A DNA stretch of 64,000 bases, taken from Oligoflexia bacterium. GTDB lineage: Bacteria; Bdellovibrionota_G; JANQFH01. This document shows positions 8,371 through 17,720 of this stretch, piece after piece; the first letter of the stretch is position 1, and each line of letters begins with the position of its first letter. The notes beneath the pieces were generated by a model. It searched no databases. It was given only the letters and a program-made list of their open reading frames with translations, and was not told where the DNA came from. Position numbers and translations under genes: made by a program. The DNA is taken from positions 186,001 to 250,000 of the forward strand of contig JANQFH010000056.1 of the NCBI GenBank assembly GCA_028277945.1, read 5' to 3'.

Positions 8371-9714
8371 TCAATACAGGGTCTTGATAATCAACGGCGG
8401 CGGTTGCACCGGTTCAAGAGCTATGACAAAACATCTTTCTACTAGAGTTACGATCTCGCTAGAAACTGCTTTATCATTATAATAGAGCTCTACCAAGGGT
8501 TCCCCAGGTTGGACAGCGTCACCCAACTTCTTCTCTATCTTCAAACCTACGGATGGATCAATACTTTCTTCTTTGCGTTGCCTACCAGCCCCAAGCATCA
8601 GTGCGGCCATTCCCAAACCCTCCGTATCCATACTGGCGATGTAACCCTGCTGCGGCGCTGCAACCACAGCGTGATGGGCTGCTTGGGATAGGCGCTGTAG
8701 ATCCTCTAACACTAAACTATCGCCCCCTTGTGCCCGAATCATCTCGGCAAACTTGGTTAGCGCCTTACCGCTGCTGATCGCATCCTGCAGCATCTCTAGG
8801 GATCGGCGACGATCCGATGCCAAGTTGGCAAGCTTGAGCATATGATAGCCAAGTTCCAAGGTGACCTCCATAAGGTCCGCGGGACCTTGGCCCTTGAGGG
8901 CAGCCACCACCTCTTCTACTTCTAGAGCATTCCCCACAGCATGACCAAGGGGCTGGTTCATGTCACTTAGCAGAGCCACCATCGGCTTGCCAGCTGCTTT
9001 GCCGATTTCCAGTATCAACTCAGCCAGCACCGTAGCCTCAGCAATACTCTTCCTAAAGGCACCACTACCTACCTTGATATCCATCACCAAGCCGTCGATG
9101 CCAGCGGCAAACTTCTTGCTCAAAATGCTCGCAGCAATGAGGGGAGGCGACTCAACGGTGCCGGTAACATCCCGCAGCTCGTAAAGCCGCTGATCTGCCG
9201 GTGCTAACTCAGCCGTTGGACCGATAATCGCGCAGCCAACATCCCGCACAATCTGTTTGAAGGCATCCAGGCTCTGATGGATGGTAAAACCGGGAATGGA
9301 CTCCAACTTATCCAAAGTACCGCCTGTATGGCCAAGGCCCCGGCCTGAGATCATCGGTACCTTGACACCCAACGACGCAACCAACGGCGCCAACACTAGA
9401 GAGACCTTGTCCCCAACACCGCCAGTGGAGTGTTTGTCAATCTTGGCCCCAGGCACATCCCTTAGATCAATGACCGCACCAGAGTGGGTCATGGCATCGA
9501 CGAGCGTGGCTGTCTCTTCGCCATCCATGCCCTTCAGCAGGATTGCCATCAACAACGCTGAGAGCTGATAGTCGGGAATGGTTCCCTGAACACACCCGGC
9601 AATAGTGAAACGGATTTCCGCTGCACTAAGAGGGCTACCATCCCGCTTCTTTTTGATGATCTCCTGGACAAGCACGATCCCTTCTCTAAACCGCTGCCTC
9701 GAAAAGTCAAGCAA
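8371..9714 (-). CDS. deoA: Pyrimidine-nucleoside (thymidine) phosphorylase
   Basis: A 447-residue enzyme that phosphorolyses thymidine, deoxyuridine or uridine to base and sugar-1-phosphate. The signature region MISGRGLGHTGGTLDKLESIPGF is present, together with KIDKHSTGGVGDKVSL (phosphate binding), AASILSKKFAAGIDGLVMDIKVGSGAF and a C-terminal domain with GDAVQPGEPLVELY. The listed start is TTG 9714, without a clear ribosome binding site. An in-frame GTG at 9675 preceded by AGAGAAGGG fits the family start (VQEIIKKKRDG) and may be the true one. It is the first gene of the minus-strand salvage operon and is divergent from the nucleoside transporter. Confidence 0.93.
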   Translation of the reverse strand: MLDFSRQRFREGIVLVQEIIKKKRDGSPLSAAEIRFTIAGCVQGTIPDYQLSALLMAILLKGMDGEETATLVDAMTHSGAVIDLRDVPGAKIDKHSTGGVGDKVSLVLAPLVASLGVKVPMISGRGLGHTGGTLDKLESIPGFTIHQSLDAFKQIVRDVGCAIIGPTAELAPADQRLYELRDVTGTVESPPLIAASILSKKFAAGIDGLVMDIKVGSGAFRKSIAEATVLAELILEIGKAAGKPMVALLSDMNQPLGHAVGNALEVEEVVAALKGQGPADLMEVTLELGYHMLKLANLASDRRRSLEMLQDAISSGKALTKFAEMIRAQGGDSLVLEDLQRLSQAAHHAVVAAPQQGYIASMDTEGLGMAALMLGAGRQRKEESIDPSVGLKIEKKLGDAVQPGEPLVELYYNDKAVSSEIVTLVERCFVIALEPVQPPPLIIKTLY

Positions 9715-9731
9715 CTACAGAAAAGCTGTAG
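9715..9731. repeat. Small perfect hairpin between deoA and nupC
   Basis: CTACAG and CTGTAG are separated by AAAAG, just upstream of the TTG start of deoA and 38 bases before the transporter gene. In this 54-bp divergent gap it could be an operator or a leader hairpin. No regulator is identified. Confidence 0.35.
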
Positions 9732-9768
9732 TGTTGGTAGGTTAGTGTGTTAAATAAAGAGAGCTCTG

Positions 9769-11064
9769 ATGAAAACCTTCACCCCCCTACTCGGTTTACT
9801 GGTGCTCGTGGGTTCGGCTGTGTTGCTTAGCAGCAACCGCAAAGAGATTCGCTGGCGCACAGTGGGCTGGGGTCTAGCACTGCAGTTGGTTATCGCGCTG
9901 CTCATCTTAAAGACGCAGATCGGCAACACTCTCTTTGTAACCATCAACGATCTGATGATTGCCTTCCTCGGCTTTAGTCGCGAAGGTGCGCGCATGGTCT
10001 TCGGTAATCTGATCGACAATACAGTGGTCGTCGGTCCGGTTGATGCCACGGGAAATGTCACGCAACTCGGTGAGCTTGCTGCTCAAGTCGGCTCCTTTGT
10101 CGCCTTTTCAATCTTGCCAGCGATTATTTTCTTCTCGGCAATGATGACGGTACTTCACCACCTCGGCATGATCCAAAAGATCACTCATGGCTTTGCCTGG
10201 GTGATGGCACGAACTATGAAAACAAGTGGCAGGGAGACTCTATGTAGTGCGGCCAATGTCTTCGTCGGTCTCGTTGAAGCACCTATGGTTGTTCGCTCCT
10301 ACATGGAACGCATGAGTCGCTCCGAACTGATGTCGATCATGACTTCTGGATTTGCGACGATTTCTGGGGCGGTCATGGCTGCCTACGTCACCATGCTGAA
10401 AGGGCATGTGCCTGGCGTGGCTGGCCATTTGATGGCAGCGAGTATCATGTCTGCACCTGCAGGCCTGGTCATGGCCAAGCTCTTTGTACCGGAAACCGAG
10501 AGATCCGCGAATCTGGAGAGTGTTACGCTTGAAGATGAACGCCAGACAACCAACATCTTTGACGCCTTAACGACTGGCGCATCACAGGGCATATCCATCG
10601 CCATCCACGTAGCGGCGATGTTGATTGCCTTTATTGCGACAATTGCCTTGGTTAACGGGCTGTTCGCTTGGATCGGTGGTCTTTTGGGACTACCAGAGCT
10701 ATCGCTTTCATGGCTCTTTGGTAAACTGCTTGCTCCAGTGGCATTTTTACTCGGCATACCTTGGTCTGAATGTGGCACCCTCGGTGAGCTGCTCGGCACG
10801 AAACTCATGATCAATGAGTTCGTTGCCTACTCCAACCTGCAGAACTCTGCCGTGGCTAGCGAGCTCAGCGAGCGCAGCCGCATTATTGGTTGCTATGCGC
10901 TGTGTGGCTTTGCCAACCTAAGCTCTATTGGCATGCTGCTTGGTGGAATGGGCAGCATGGCACCCTCTCGACGTCAAGAGCTGTCACAGCTGGTGCTGCG
11001 CGCACTGCTTGCGGGGGCGTTTGCGTCGTTTAGTACTGCCTGCATTGCCGCCATGCTCATTTAA
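9769..11064 (+). CDS. nupC: Concentrative nucleoside transporter (CNT/NupC family)
   Basis: A 431-residue inner-membrane symporter for nucleoside uptake. It has multiple hydrophobic helices and CNT hallmarks: SFVAFSILPAIIFFSAMMTVLHHLG, SAANVFVGLVEAPMVVRSY (substrate and ion site), MTSGFATISGAVMAAY, ASIMSAPAGLVMAKLFVPETE, LLGTKLMINEFVAY and the final ALCGFANLSSIGMLLGGMGSMAPSRR. Length matches bacterial NupC. It is transcribed away from deoA-punA-upp-hpt, whose products would metabolise the imported nucleosides, so a shared regulation from the 54-bp gap is plausible. A weak ribosome binding site, GAGAG, precedes ATG 9769. Confidence 0.93.
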   Translation: MKTFTPLLGLLVLVGSAVLLSSNRKEIRWRTVGWGLALQLVIALLILKTQIGNTLFVTINDLMIAFLGFSREGARMVFGNLIDNTVVVGPVDATGNVTQLGELAAQVGSFVAFSILPAIIFFSAMMTVLHHLGMIQKITHGFAWVMARTMKTSGRETLCSAANVFVGLVEAPMVVRSYMERMSRSELMSIMTSGFATISGAVMAAYVTMLKGHVPGVAGHLMAASIMSAPAGLVMAKLFVPETERSANLESVTLEDERQTTNIFDALTTGASQGISIAIHVAAMLIAFIATIALVNGLFAWIGGLLGLPELSLSWLFGKLLAPVAFLLGIPWSECGTLGELLGTKLMINEFVAYSNLQNSAVASELSERSRIIGCYALCGFANLSSIGMLLGGMGSMAPSRRQELSQLVLRALLAGAFASFSTACIAAMLI

Positions 11065-11104
11065 CGGTTGGGAATTTTATATCAGCCTGTTAAGTTCGAA
11101 CTGC

Positions 11105-12418
11105 ATGCGGAGTAAGAAAATTTATAGCAGGAGTAGATTTCTTCTCATCTTAGTTCTGTGGTTCTTTGCAGCCACTAACGGTGGCGACGCCAAAAGTCCA
11201 ACGGTTGCAAAAAATACGATTCTCTTCATTGGCGATGGTATGGGGCCGGCAATGCTTACGGCAACACGCATTTATGCCAAGGGCTCAGCCGGTAAACTAC
11301 ATATTGACGGCTTACCCTATACGGCACTGGTAAAGACCCATTCTGCCAACCACATGGTGACAGACTCGGCAGCCGCAGCAACGGCCATGGCCACCGGTGT
11401 AAAGACCAACAACGGCGTCGTCGCTGAGGACGCAACCGCCATCCACAAGGTAAGACATGGCCACAAACTTGAAAGCATCATGGTGCTGGCCGCACGGCAA
11501 GGCAAGGCTACCGGTATTGTCACCACAGATACGGCCACCAATGCCACGCCAGCGGCGTTCTACGCGCACCACCACAATCGTCGCAAAGAAAAAAATATCG
11601 CCGCCCAGTTTGTAGACAGTAAATTGCGTCCTGATCTGTTGCTCGGCGGTGGCCGCAAATACTGGCTGCCTCGAGTTGTTAGAGATCCAGAAACAAAAAA
11701 ACCAGGGACACGCAAGGATGGCAGAAACTTAGTTGAAGAGTTGCAGGAGGCTGGTTACCACTATGTCTGGAACAAAAAACAGTTCGATCAAATCAACGTT
11801 CAAGAAACCAAAAAACTCTTGGGTCTGTTTGAGGGCGGCAAGATGCGTTTCGACATCGATCGACAAGATGACCGTGGTGGTGAACCAAGCCTCGTAGATA
11901 TGACCTTAAAGGCCATTGCCATACTCTCACAAGACCCAGATGGTTTCTTGCTTGTCGTGGAAAACGAACACCCTGACACAGCTGCACATCAAAACGACAC
12001 TTTGCGAATGTTGCACGGTGTGGAGATGTTGGATAAAGCCGTGGGTGCGGTGCTCAAGGTAATCGACAAGAGTACCCTCCTGCTGGTAACAGCCGATCAT
12101 GACACTGGTGGCCTCTCTATCAACGGCCCAGCACCACTCGCCACACAAGGAGAGGCGCTGCTCGGCAAAACCAGAAGCAACACGCTAAGACGCTACCCCT
12201 ATCTCAGCTGGTCCTCAGGCCCGGGCATGGAACGCCGGCCTATGAGTAAGGATGCCGAGCGGGAGCACTTTAGTCCATCTCTGATCCAACGTCGCTCGGC
12301 TTTGCACACTGCTGTCGATGTCCTCCTCGCCGCCAAAGGCCCCGGCGCTGAGGCCGTACACGGCTTTCTCGACAACCGCGACATCTTCACCATCATCCGC
12401 AACGCCATGAATTTATAG
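11105..12418 (+). CDS. Secreted alkaline phosphatase (PhoA-like)
   Basis: A 437-residue exported metallo-phosphomonoesterase. The open frame extends further upstream but only by overlapping nupC. ATG 11105 gives a proper signal peptide (MRSKKIYSRSRF, then LLILVLWFFAATNGGDA). The metal and nucleophile elements are NTILFIGDGMG, the nucleophile serine in TDSAAAATAMATG, GIVTTDTATNATPAAFYAHH, VVENEHPDTAAHQND and TADHDTGG. Other members of the family have slightly different metal motifs, so substrate range is uncertain. It starts 40 bases after the nucleoside transporter. Together they could dephosphorylate external nucleotides and import the nucleosides, which is inference from context. Confidence 0.9.
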   Translation: MRSKKIYSRSRFLLILVLWFFAATNGGDAKSPTVAKNTILFIGDGMGPAMLTATRIYAKGSAGKLHIDGLPYTALVKTHSANHMVTDSAAAATAMATGVKTNNGVVAEDATAIHKVRHGHKLESIMVLAARQGKATGIVTTDTATNATPAAFYAHHHNRRKEKNIAAQFVDSKLRPDLLLGGGRKYWLPRVVRDPETKKPGTRKDGRNLVEELQEAGYHYVWNKKQFDQINVQETKKLLGLFEGGKMRFDIDRQDDRGGEPSLVDMTLKAIAILSQDPDGFLLVVENEHPDTAAHQNDTLRMLHGVEMLDKAVGAVLKVIDKSTLLLVTADHDTGGLSINGPAPLATQGEALLGKTRSNTLRRYPYLSWSSGPGMERRPMSKDAEREHFSPSLIQRRSALHTAVDVLLAAKGPGAEAVHGFLDNRDIFTIIRNAMNL

Positions 12419-12543
12419 GAAGTTTTCAGGGGACGGAGGTAAGCCTTTAAGCGGCCTGGCGTTTTCTTTTCACCTTGGCCCACTATCTCTCGCTCATAAA
12501 TCTTGTAGGGATAAGGTGGTTATCTCCCACTGCTCGCCCCGGA

Positions 12544-13179
12544 TTAGCCCAGCTTTAAGCTCACACCAACACCATCACGCAAAGGAATTATAGCGGTTAT
12601 GAGATTGGCATTTTCCATAACAGTGCTTGTGTAATCGAGAATACCTTTTGTCCATGCATCAGGATCTACATCAATGACTCGGCCACTCCAAAGCAGGTTG
12701 TCGGTAATGAGCAGGCCTCCTACCCGCAACCTTGGCAACGCCAACTCCAACGCTTCAGGATACTGATCTTTATCAATGTCGATGAGAACAATATCAAAGG
12801 TCTCAGTGTAGCGCCGAACAATCGCGCGCGCGTCCCCAACCTCAAAGGTGAGCTGATCTGCCATACCGGCACGAGCAAAAGCATGCCTAGCCCGTTCAGC
12901 ATTTTTCTCACTGCCTTCGGTGCAGACGATCTTTCCCTCAGGGCCCATAGCCTGGCAAAACCAAAAGGCGGAATAGCCAAAACCAGAGCCCAGTTCAAAA
13001 ATCTTCGTCGCTTTGATCGCCCTAGCCAACAACGCCAGTAGATTCCCTACCTGCGGGCCAATGATAGGAAAACCGTTCTCAGCTGCATAAGCTTCCATCT
13101 CCTTAAGAATGGAATGACGCTCCGGCAGCCGACGCTGTAGGTACTCGTTGATCTCTGGATTCAATATGGAAACAGCCAC
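12544..13179 (-). CDS. SAM-dependent O-methyltransferase, family 3 (catechol type)
   Basis: A 211-residue cytoplasmic methyltransferase. The SAM-binding motif I is KIFELGSGFGYSAFWF, acidic motif II is VCTEGSEKNAERAR, and metal/substrate motifs are FDIVLIDIDKDQYPEAL and LLITDNLLWSGRV, typical of class I cation-dependent O-methyltransferases (COMT/CCoAOMT-like). Length is standard. It lies downstream of mutM and ygfZ on the same strand with a 12-base gap and could be co-transcribed. The physiological substrate cannot be told. Confidence 0.9.
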   Translation of the reverse strand: MAVSILNPEINEYLQRRLPERHSILKEMEAYAAENGFPIIGPQVGNLLALLARAIKATKIFELGSGFGYSAFWFCQAMGPEGKIVCTEGSEKNAERARHAFARAGMADQLTFEVGDARAIVRRYTETFDIVLIDIDKDQYPEALELALPRLRVGGLLITDNLLWSGRVIDVDPDAWTKGILDYTSTVMENANLITAIIPLRDGVGVSLKLG

Positions 13180-13191
13180 AGTATCTCTCCT

Positions 13192-13866
13192 CTACTTATT
13201 GCTAACAAAAAGAAAGCCACGTTGATCGCCACTTTTCGAATCCTTGATCACTGAGGTCATGGCGCCGCGCTGGGATGCATCCACGTCGCTGGCAGTAACC
13301 ACTACCAACTTGCGTGGTGGTTTGGACTTGTAATGCACTCTAGCAATGACCTCCTGGCCAATAAAACAACCCTTGTCATAAGAGACGTAGTCGGTCTCAT
13401 GGACGTTTAGCAACATCTCATCATGATAGTCGATGCCATGTAGTGGGAAACCGTGATCGAGACGAAACTCCCTAAACTCCTCCTCACTCACCTGGCTCTG
13501 CAGTGTCTTGCTAGTAATCAGCAGCTGCCCGGCTTTTTGTGACAGCACCCATTCGCTGGCACTTGCCTGATAACTGTCATCAAGATCCCAATAGATCTCA
13601 GCGTCGCTCTTCTCCATGGTCGTATCAGAGAGCATGAGCAGCTTCTCTAGATGTTGTCTGAGCGCTGGCAGGCAGTCTGCGGCCACAACCATCAACACGG
13701 TATCGTCGTTGCATTGCCGCTGATCACAGGTGGCAATGATCTTTCCCTTGGTATTTAAAAAAGCGTTCTTTGGACGACTGATGCTATTGCTCGTTACACC
13801 CTGTAAGAACTCCTCGGGTCGGTTTTTGAAAAACAGAGCCGTGCTGTTCATCTTGTAGAGCCGCAT
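13192..13866 (-). CDS. ygfZ: YgfZ/GcvT-like folate-binding protein
   Basis: A tetrahydrofolate-binding protein involved in iron-sulfur cluster protein maturation. The family signature with the conserved cysteine, KGCFIGQEVIARVHYK, is clear near the C-terminus, and FLQGVTSNSI near the N-terminus matches the family start. The protein is shorter than E. coli YgfZ (326 residues), as in many bacteria, and ends with a reduced C-terminal domain (RGFLFVSNK). I prefer ATG 13866 (224 residues). The frame is open to TTG 13905, which directly abuts the mutM stop, so the longer form is possible. Neither start has a clear ribosome binding site. Confidence 0.85.
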   Translation of the reverse strand: MRLYKMNSTALFFKNRPEEFLQGVTSNSISRPKNAFLNTKGKIIATCDQRQCNDDTVLMVVAADCLPALRQHLEKLLMLSDTTMEKSDAEIYWDLDDSYQASASEWVLSQKAGQLLITSKTLQSQVSEEEFREFRLDHGFPLHGIDYHDEMLLNVHETDYVSYDKGCFIGQEVIARVHYKSKPPRKLVVVTASDVDASQRGAMTSVIKDSKSGDQRGFLFVSNK

Positions 13867-13905
13867 AGCCACTGCCAAGCTAGCTGGCTGACGATTGCCT
13901 GTCAA

Positions 13906-14733
13906 TCAGCGCCGTTGGCAATGGCTACAGTAGAAAGTGGAGCGCCCGCCTAAGCGCTGCACACGAATCGGTCGCGCGCAGCGGCTGCACGGCTCCCCCT
14001 CTCGACCGTAGACAGAAAGGGAGAGCTGAAAGTAACCGGAATTGCCATTACCATCGTGAAAGTCGTTGATAGTCGTGCCGCCTTTTTGGATCGCCCGGCG
14101 TAATACCTTTTTAATCGCGGTTGTCAGCCGCTGCCAGCTTTGGCGGCTCAGTTTACCAGCCGGCTTTTGTGGATGGATAGCAGCAGCAAAGAGCGCTTCA
14201 TTGGCATAGATGTTACCGATACCAACGATCTTGGCTGCATCCATAAGAAAATTCTTAATGGGTTTCTTCAAGCCGCGAGAGAGTGTGTAGAGATAGTTTG
14301 CGTCACACCGACGCGATAAGGGCTCCATGCCGAGATGATGAAAACGCTTGTAGCTGTCAATCTCATTGGCAGCTACCACCTCAACAATACCAAAGCGGCG
14401 TGGATCACGGAACCGCAGTTGTCGGCCGTTGTCTAACATAAACGCAATGTGGTCGTGTTTGCCGTAAGGCACTCTGGTCTGTTGTAAAAACAGCCGGCCG
14501 CTCATGCCGAGGTGAATGATGAGATAGTCGCCACTTTCCACCTGAAACTGCAGATACTTGCCACGTCGCTTAAGCGTGCTGATCTTTTGTTGGCGCAGAT
14601 GGCGCTGCAGTCGCTTGACATCGACAGGAAAGCGCAGCCGGCGATCACGTACAAGGATGCGTTCGATCTTGCGACCAACCAGCCGCGGCAGCAGCGTGCG
14701 CCGCACTGTCTCTACTTCGGGAAGCTCAGGCAC
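13906..14733 (-). CDS. mutM: Formamidopyrimidine-DNA glycosylase
   Basis: A bifunctional base-excision repair glycosylase/AP lyase that removes 8-oxoguanine and formamidopyrimidines. The frame has an ATG at 14739 encoding MHVPELPEVET, but the catalytic nucleophile of the family is the amino-terminal proline exposed after Met removal. The in-frame GTG at 14733 gives PELPEVET directly after the initiator, so it must be the working start (275 residues). RRGKYL carries the conserved lysine. GIGNIYANEALF and GTTINDF match the DNA-binding helix-turn-helix, and the C-terminus is a CSRC...CSHC zinc finger. It heads the mutM-ygfZ-O-methyltransferase group and is divergent from pntAA. Confidence 0.95.
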   Translation of the reverse strand: MPELPEVETVRRTLLPRLVGRKIERILVRDRRLRFPVDVKRLQRHLRQQKISTLKRRGKYLQFQVESGDYLIIHLGMSGRLFLQQTRVPYGKHDHIAFMLDNGRQLRFRDPRRFGIVEVVAANEIDSYKRFHHLGMEPLSRRCDANYLYTLSRGLKKPIKNFLMDAAKIVGIGNIYANEALFAAAIHPQKPAGKLSRQSWQRLTTAIKKVLRRAIQKGGTTINDFHDGNGNSGYFQLSLSVYGREGEPCSRCARPIRVQRLGGRSTFYCSHCQRR

Positions 14734-14862
14734 ATGCAAGGTTATACGACAGCTATTAGATGTCGCAATTAAATATGGAGGTGAGAGCGAACTAGAGCGG
14801 ACAACCTTGACGGAATTAACAAAATCATAGACAAATTAACTAGTTGCCACCATGATGGGGAG

Positions 14863-15996
14863 ATGCCGAAGGTCTTTATCCCTAAAGAACGCCTCGCAGG
14901 AGAGACGCGGGTCGCCGCCACCCCTGACACCATCCGGCGTATGGGTAAGCTCGGCCTCGCTGTGACCATTGAGGCTGGTGCTGGTATCGGCAGCAGTATC
15001 GAAGATCACCAGTATAGCGACGCCGGCGCCACCGTTGGTAGCAATATCGAGCAGCTCTACGCTGAGGCCGACATCGTCTTAAAGTTCCACCCTCCGGACA
15101 AGCACAACGACATGCCAAAGCATGAGGTAGCGCTGCTCAAGCAAGGAGCAACGCTCATAAGCTTTCTCTGGCCGTGGAAACATGGTGAGACTATCCAACA
15201 ACTCGCTGCTAAGGGTGTGACCAGCTTTGCCATGGATCAGATCCCGCGGATTTCGCGAGCGCAAAAGATGGACGCCCTTACCTCGCAGACCAACCTTGCT
15301 GGCTACAAAGCCGTGATGCTAGCAGCGCACTACCTCCCCAAACTGTTTCCCTTGATGATGACCGCCGCTGGCACCATTAGCCCGGCACGCGTCGTTGTCC
15401 TCGGCGCTGGAGTGGCCGGCTTACAGGCCATTGCCACAGCTAAACGTCTCGGTGCTGTGGTAGAGGTCTCTGATATTCGTCCAGCCGTCAAAGAGCAGGT
15501 GGAGAGCCTCGGGGGTCGCTTTATTGAGGTGGAGAGTGACAGCAGTATGGAAGACGCCGGTGGTTATGCCAAAGAGGTCTCCAAGGAATTTCTCGCCAAA
15601 CAGCAGGCTGTGGTCGCAGAGCATATAGCTGCTGCCGATGTCGTTATCACTACCGCCTTGGTACCTGGCAAGCCAGCTCCCCGTTTGATCCCAGCAGAAA
15701 CGGTAAGAAAGATGCAGCATGGTAGTGTGATCGTCGATCTCGCTGCAGAGCAAGGCGGCAACTGCGAACTCACCAAATCAGGAGAGGTGATCCAGGACAG
15801 TAGCGTTACCATTGTTGGACTGGAAAACCTCGCCAGCCTTGTCCCCTATGATGCCAGCCAGGTTTATGCAAGAAACGTCCTTGCGGTTGTGGAACACCTC
15901 TTTGCAGATGGTAAAGCCAACTTTGATTTCTCCGATGAGATCAACGCGGGTGCCATTGTCACCTTTTCTGGAAAAGTTCGTAAGGAGGTGAGCTAG
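14863..15996 (+). CDS. pntAA: NAD(P) transhydrogenase alpha subunit, NAD-binding part
   Basis: A 377-residue domain I of the proton-translocating transhydrogenase, which transfers hydride between NADH and NADP+ using the proton gradient. It begins like alanine dehydrogenase/PntA (VFIPKERLAGETRVAATPDT) and contains the NAD-binding fold VVVLGAGVAGLQAIATAKRLGA with VSDIRPAVKEQVESLGG. The alpha subunit is split in two genes here, as in Rhodospirillum-type systems: the membrane portion is the next gene. GGGG lies just before ATG 14863. It is followed by pntAB after 2 bases. Confidence 0.95.
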   Translation: MPKVFIPKERLAGETRVAATPDTIRRMGKLGLAVTIEAGAGIGSSIEDHQYSDAGATVGSNIEQLYAEADIVLKFHPPDKHNDMPKHEVALLKQGATLISFLWPWKHGETIQQLAAKGVTSFAMDQIPRISRAQKMDALTSQTNLAGYKAVMLAAHYLPKLFPLMMTAAGTISPARVVVLGAGVAGLQAIATAKRLGAVVEVSDIRPAVKEQVESLGGRFIEVESDSSMEDAGGYAKEVSKEFLAKQQAVVAEHIAAADVVITTALVPGKPAPRLIPAETVRKMQHGSVIVDLAAEQGGNCELTKSGEVIQDSSVTIVGLENLASLVPYDASQVYARNVLAVVEHLFADGKANFDFSDEINAGAIVTFSGKVRKEVS

Positions 15997-15998
15997 TC

Positions 15999-16283
15999 AT
16001 GTTATCGCCGCTGATGATCGGTCTTTACATTTTTATCCTTGCGGTGTTTGTCGGTTTTGAAGTCATCACCAAGGTACCGCCAACGTTGCACACACCCTTG
16101 ATGTCGGGCGCGAACGCCATCTCCGGCATCACCATTGTTGGCGCGCTCTACTGTGCCAGAGTCAGCGAACCAAAACTCGCCAACATCCTTGGCATGTTGG
16201 CGGTGATCTTTGCGATGATCAACGTCGTTGGTGGTTTTTTAGTAACCGATCGTATGCTGAAGATGTTTCGCAAAAAGAAGTGA
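15999..16283 (+). CDS. pntAB: NAD(P) transhydrogenase alpha subunit, membrane part
   Basis: A 94-residue inner-membrane subunit with three to four helices. It forms part of domain II, the proton channel. The conserved segment VITKVPPTLHTPLMSGANAISGI is clear, and the end ...TDRMLKMFRKKK is basic and cytoplasmic. It sits between pntAA and pntB with nearly overlapping ends, so the three proteins are made together. Length agrees with PntAB of the three-gene type. Confidence 0.95.
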   Translation: MLSPLMIGLYIFILAVFVGFEVITKVPPTLHTPLMSGANAISGITIVGALYCARVSEPKLANILGMLAVIFAMINVVGGFLVTDRMLKMFRKKK

Positions 16284-17704
16284 CCATGCAAACCTTGATA
16301 CACGTCGCCTATCTGCTTGCCTCGGCCCTCTTCATCTTTGGTCTCAGGCAGCTCGCACAGGTGAAAACCGCCCGGCGTGGCAACCTCATGGCGGCAACGG
16401 CCATGCTGATTGCTATCATTGCCGCCCTCATCGACCTTGGCACGATAGATTACGCCTACATCATTGTTGGCATGCTCATCGGTGCTCTTATCGGCGGCCT
16501 CTTTGCCGTCAAGGTGGCGATGACGGCTATGCCGCAGATGGTCGCCATCTTCAACGGTATGGGTGGTGGGGCCTCGGCGTTGGTTGCCTTTGCCTACTTT
16601 TTTGATGGTGTCGTCGTACAACAGCCGGGCACCACAAGCGTGGCTGCTGTGCTTGGCGGAGACGTGGCACTAACCACCGGCCTCTCCATCCTCATTGGCG
16701 GTGTTACCTTTACCGGCTCGTGGGTTGCCTTTGCTAAATTGCAGGAGATCATCTCTGGCAAGCCAACGCTCTTTGCCGGCCAGCACCTGCTCAACCTGAT
16801 GATCTTCGTTGCCACGACCGCAGTTGGCATCTACGCCTGCTTCTTCGCCAACACACCCGAGACCTTGGTCAGCAGCATGAGCTTGCTCGCGTTGGGAGCG
16901 TTGTTGCTTGGCATTCTGTTGGTCATTCCCATTGGTGGCGCGGATATGCCGGTAGTGATTTCGCTGCTCAACTCTTACTCGGGCATTGCCGCTGCCATGA
17001 CCGGCTTTGTGCTGCAAAACAACCTGCTGATCATCAGCGGCTCACTCGTCGGTGCCTCTGGACTCATCCTCACCCGTATCATGTGCAAGGCGATGAACCG
17101 CTCGCTCGCCAACGTGCTCTTTGGCGGCTTTGGTGCGGAACAGACAGCTATGGCAGGTAGTCGCGAGTATGAAAACATCAAAGAGACCGGTGCTGAAGAG
17201 AGCGCCATGCTAATGGAAGCGGCCAGTAATGTTATTGTCGTACCGGGCTACGGCCTTGCCGTAGCACAGGCGCAACATATTGTCCAAGAGATGGCGGAAC
17301 TGCTCGAAGGCAAGGGCTGCCAAGTACGCTACGCCATCCACCCAGTAGCTGGACGCATGCCAGGCCATATGAATGTGCTGCTGGCTGAGGCCAATGTGCC
17401 CTATGACCGATTGGTAGAGATGGATCAGATCAACAGTGAGTTTAAAAACAGCGATGTCACGCTCATCGTCGGTGCCAACGATGTCGTCAACCCAGCAGCC
17501 ATCAAGGATAAGGCCAGCCCCATCTACGGTATGCCGATCTTAAACGTGCATGAATCGCAAACGGTCATCGTTATCAAACGCAGTCTATCGCCCGGTTTTG
17601 CCGGCATTAAAAACGAGCTGTTTGAGTACCCCAACACCCTGATGCTATTCGGTGATGCGAAGAAAGTATTGATGACCATGGTCGAAGAGCTAAAAAATCT
17701 CTAA
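16280..17704 (+). CDS. pntB: NAD(P) transhydrogenase beta subunit
   Basis: A 474-residue protein combining the remaining membrane domain II (about nine helices, residues 1-260; GGGASALVAFAYF, ADMPVVISLLNSYSGIAAAMTGF) with the C-terminal NADP(H)-binding domain III. The domain III dinucleotide site reads VIVVPGYGLAVAQAQH, and VGANDVVNPAA and GDAKKVL complete it. The listed start is GTG 16280, which overlaps the pntAB stop by four bases (GTGA); ATG 16286 is an alternative two codons in. It completes a transhydrogenase operon that likely supplies NADPH. Confidence 0.95.
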   Translation: MTMQTLIHVAYLLASALFIFGLRQLAQVKTARRGNLMAATAMLIAIIAALIDLGTIDYAYIIVGMLIGALIGGLFAVKVAMTAMPQMVAIFNGMGGGASALVAFAYFFDGVVVQQPGTTSVAAVLGGDVALTTGLSILIGGVTFTGSWVAFAKLQEIISGKPTLFAGQHLLNLMIFVATTAVGIYACFFANTPETLVSSMSLLALGALLLGILLVIPIGGADMPVVISLLNSYSGIAAAMTGFVLQNNLLIISGSLVGASGLILTRIMCKAMNRSLANVLFGGFGAEQTAMAGSREYENIKETGAEESAMLMEAASNVIVVPGYGLAVAQAQHIVQEMAELLEGKGCQVRYAIHPVAGRMPGHMNVLLAEANVPYDRLVEMDQINSEFKNSDVTLIVGANDVVNPAAIKDKASPIYGMPILNVHESQTVIVIKRSLSPGFAGIKNELFEYPNTLMLFGDAKKVLMTMVEELKNL

Positions 17705-17720
17705 TGTAGTGTCCGACAGG

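Noticed and set aside
10928-11104. Upstream extension of the alkaline phosphatase frame
   Set aside because: It overlaps nupC in another frame, and the signal peptide starts at ATG 11105.
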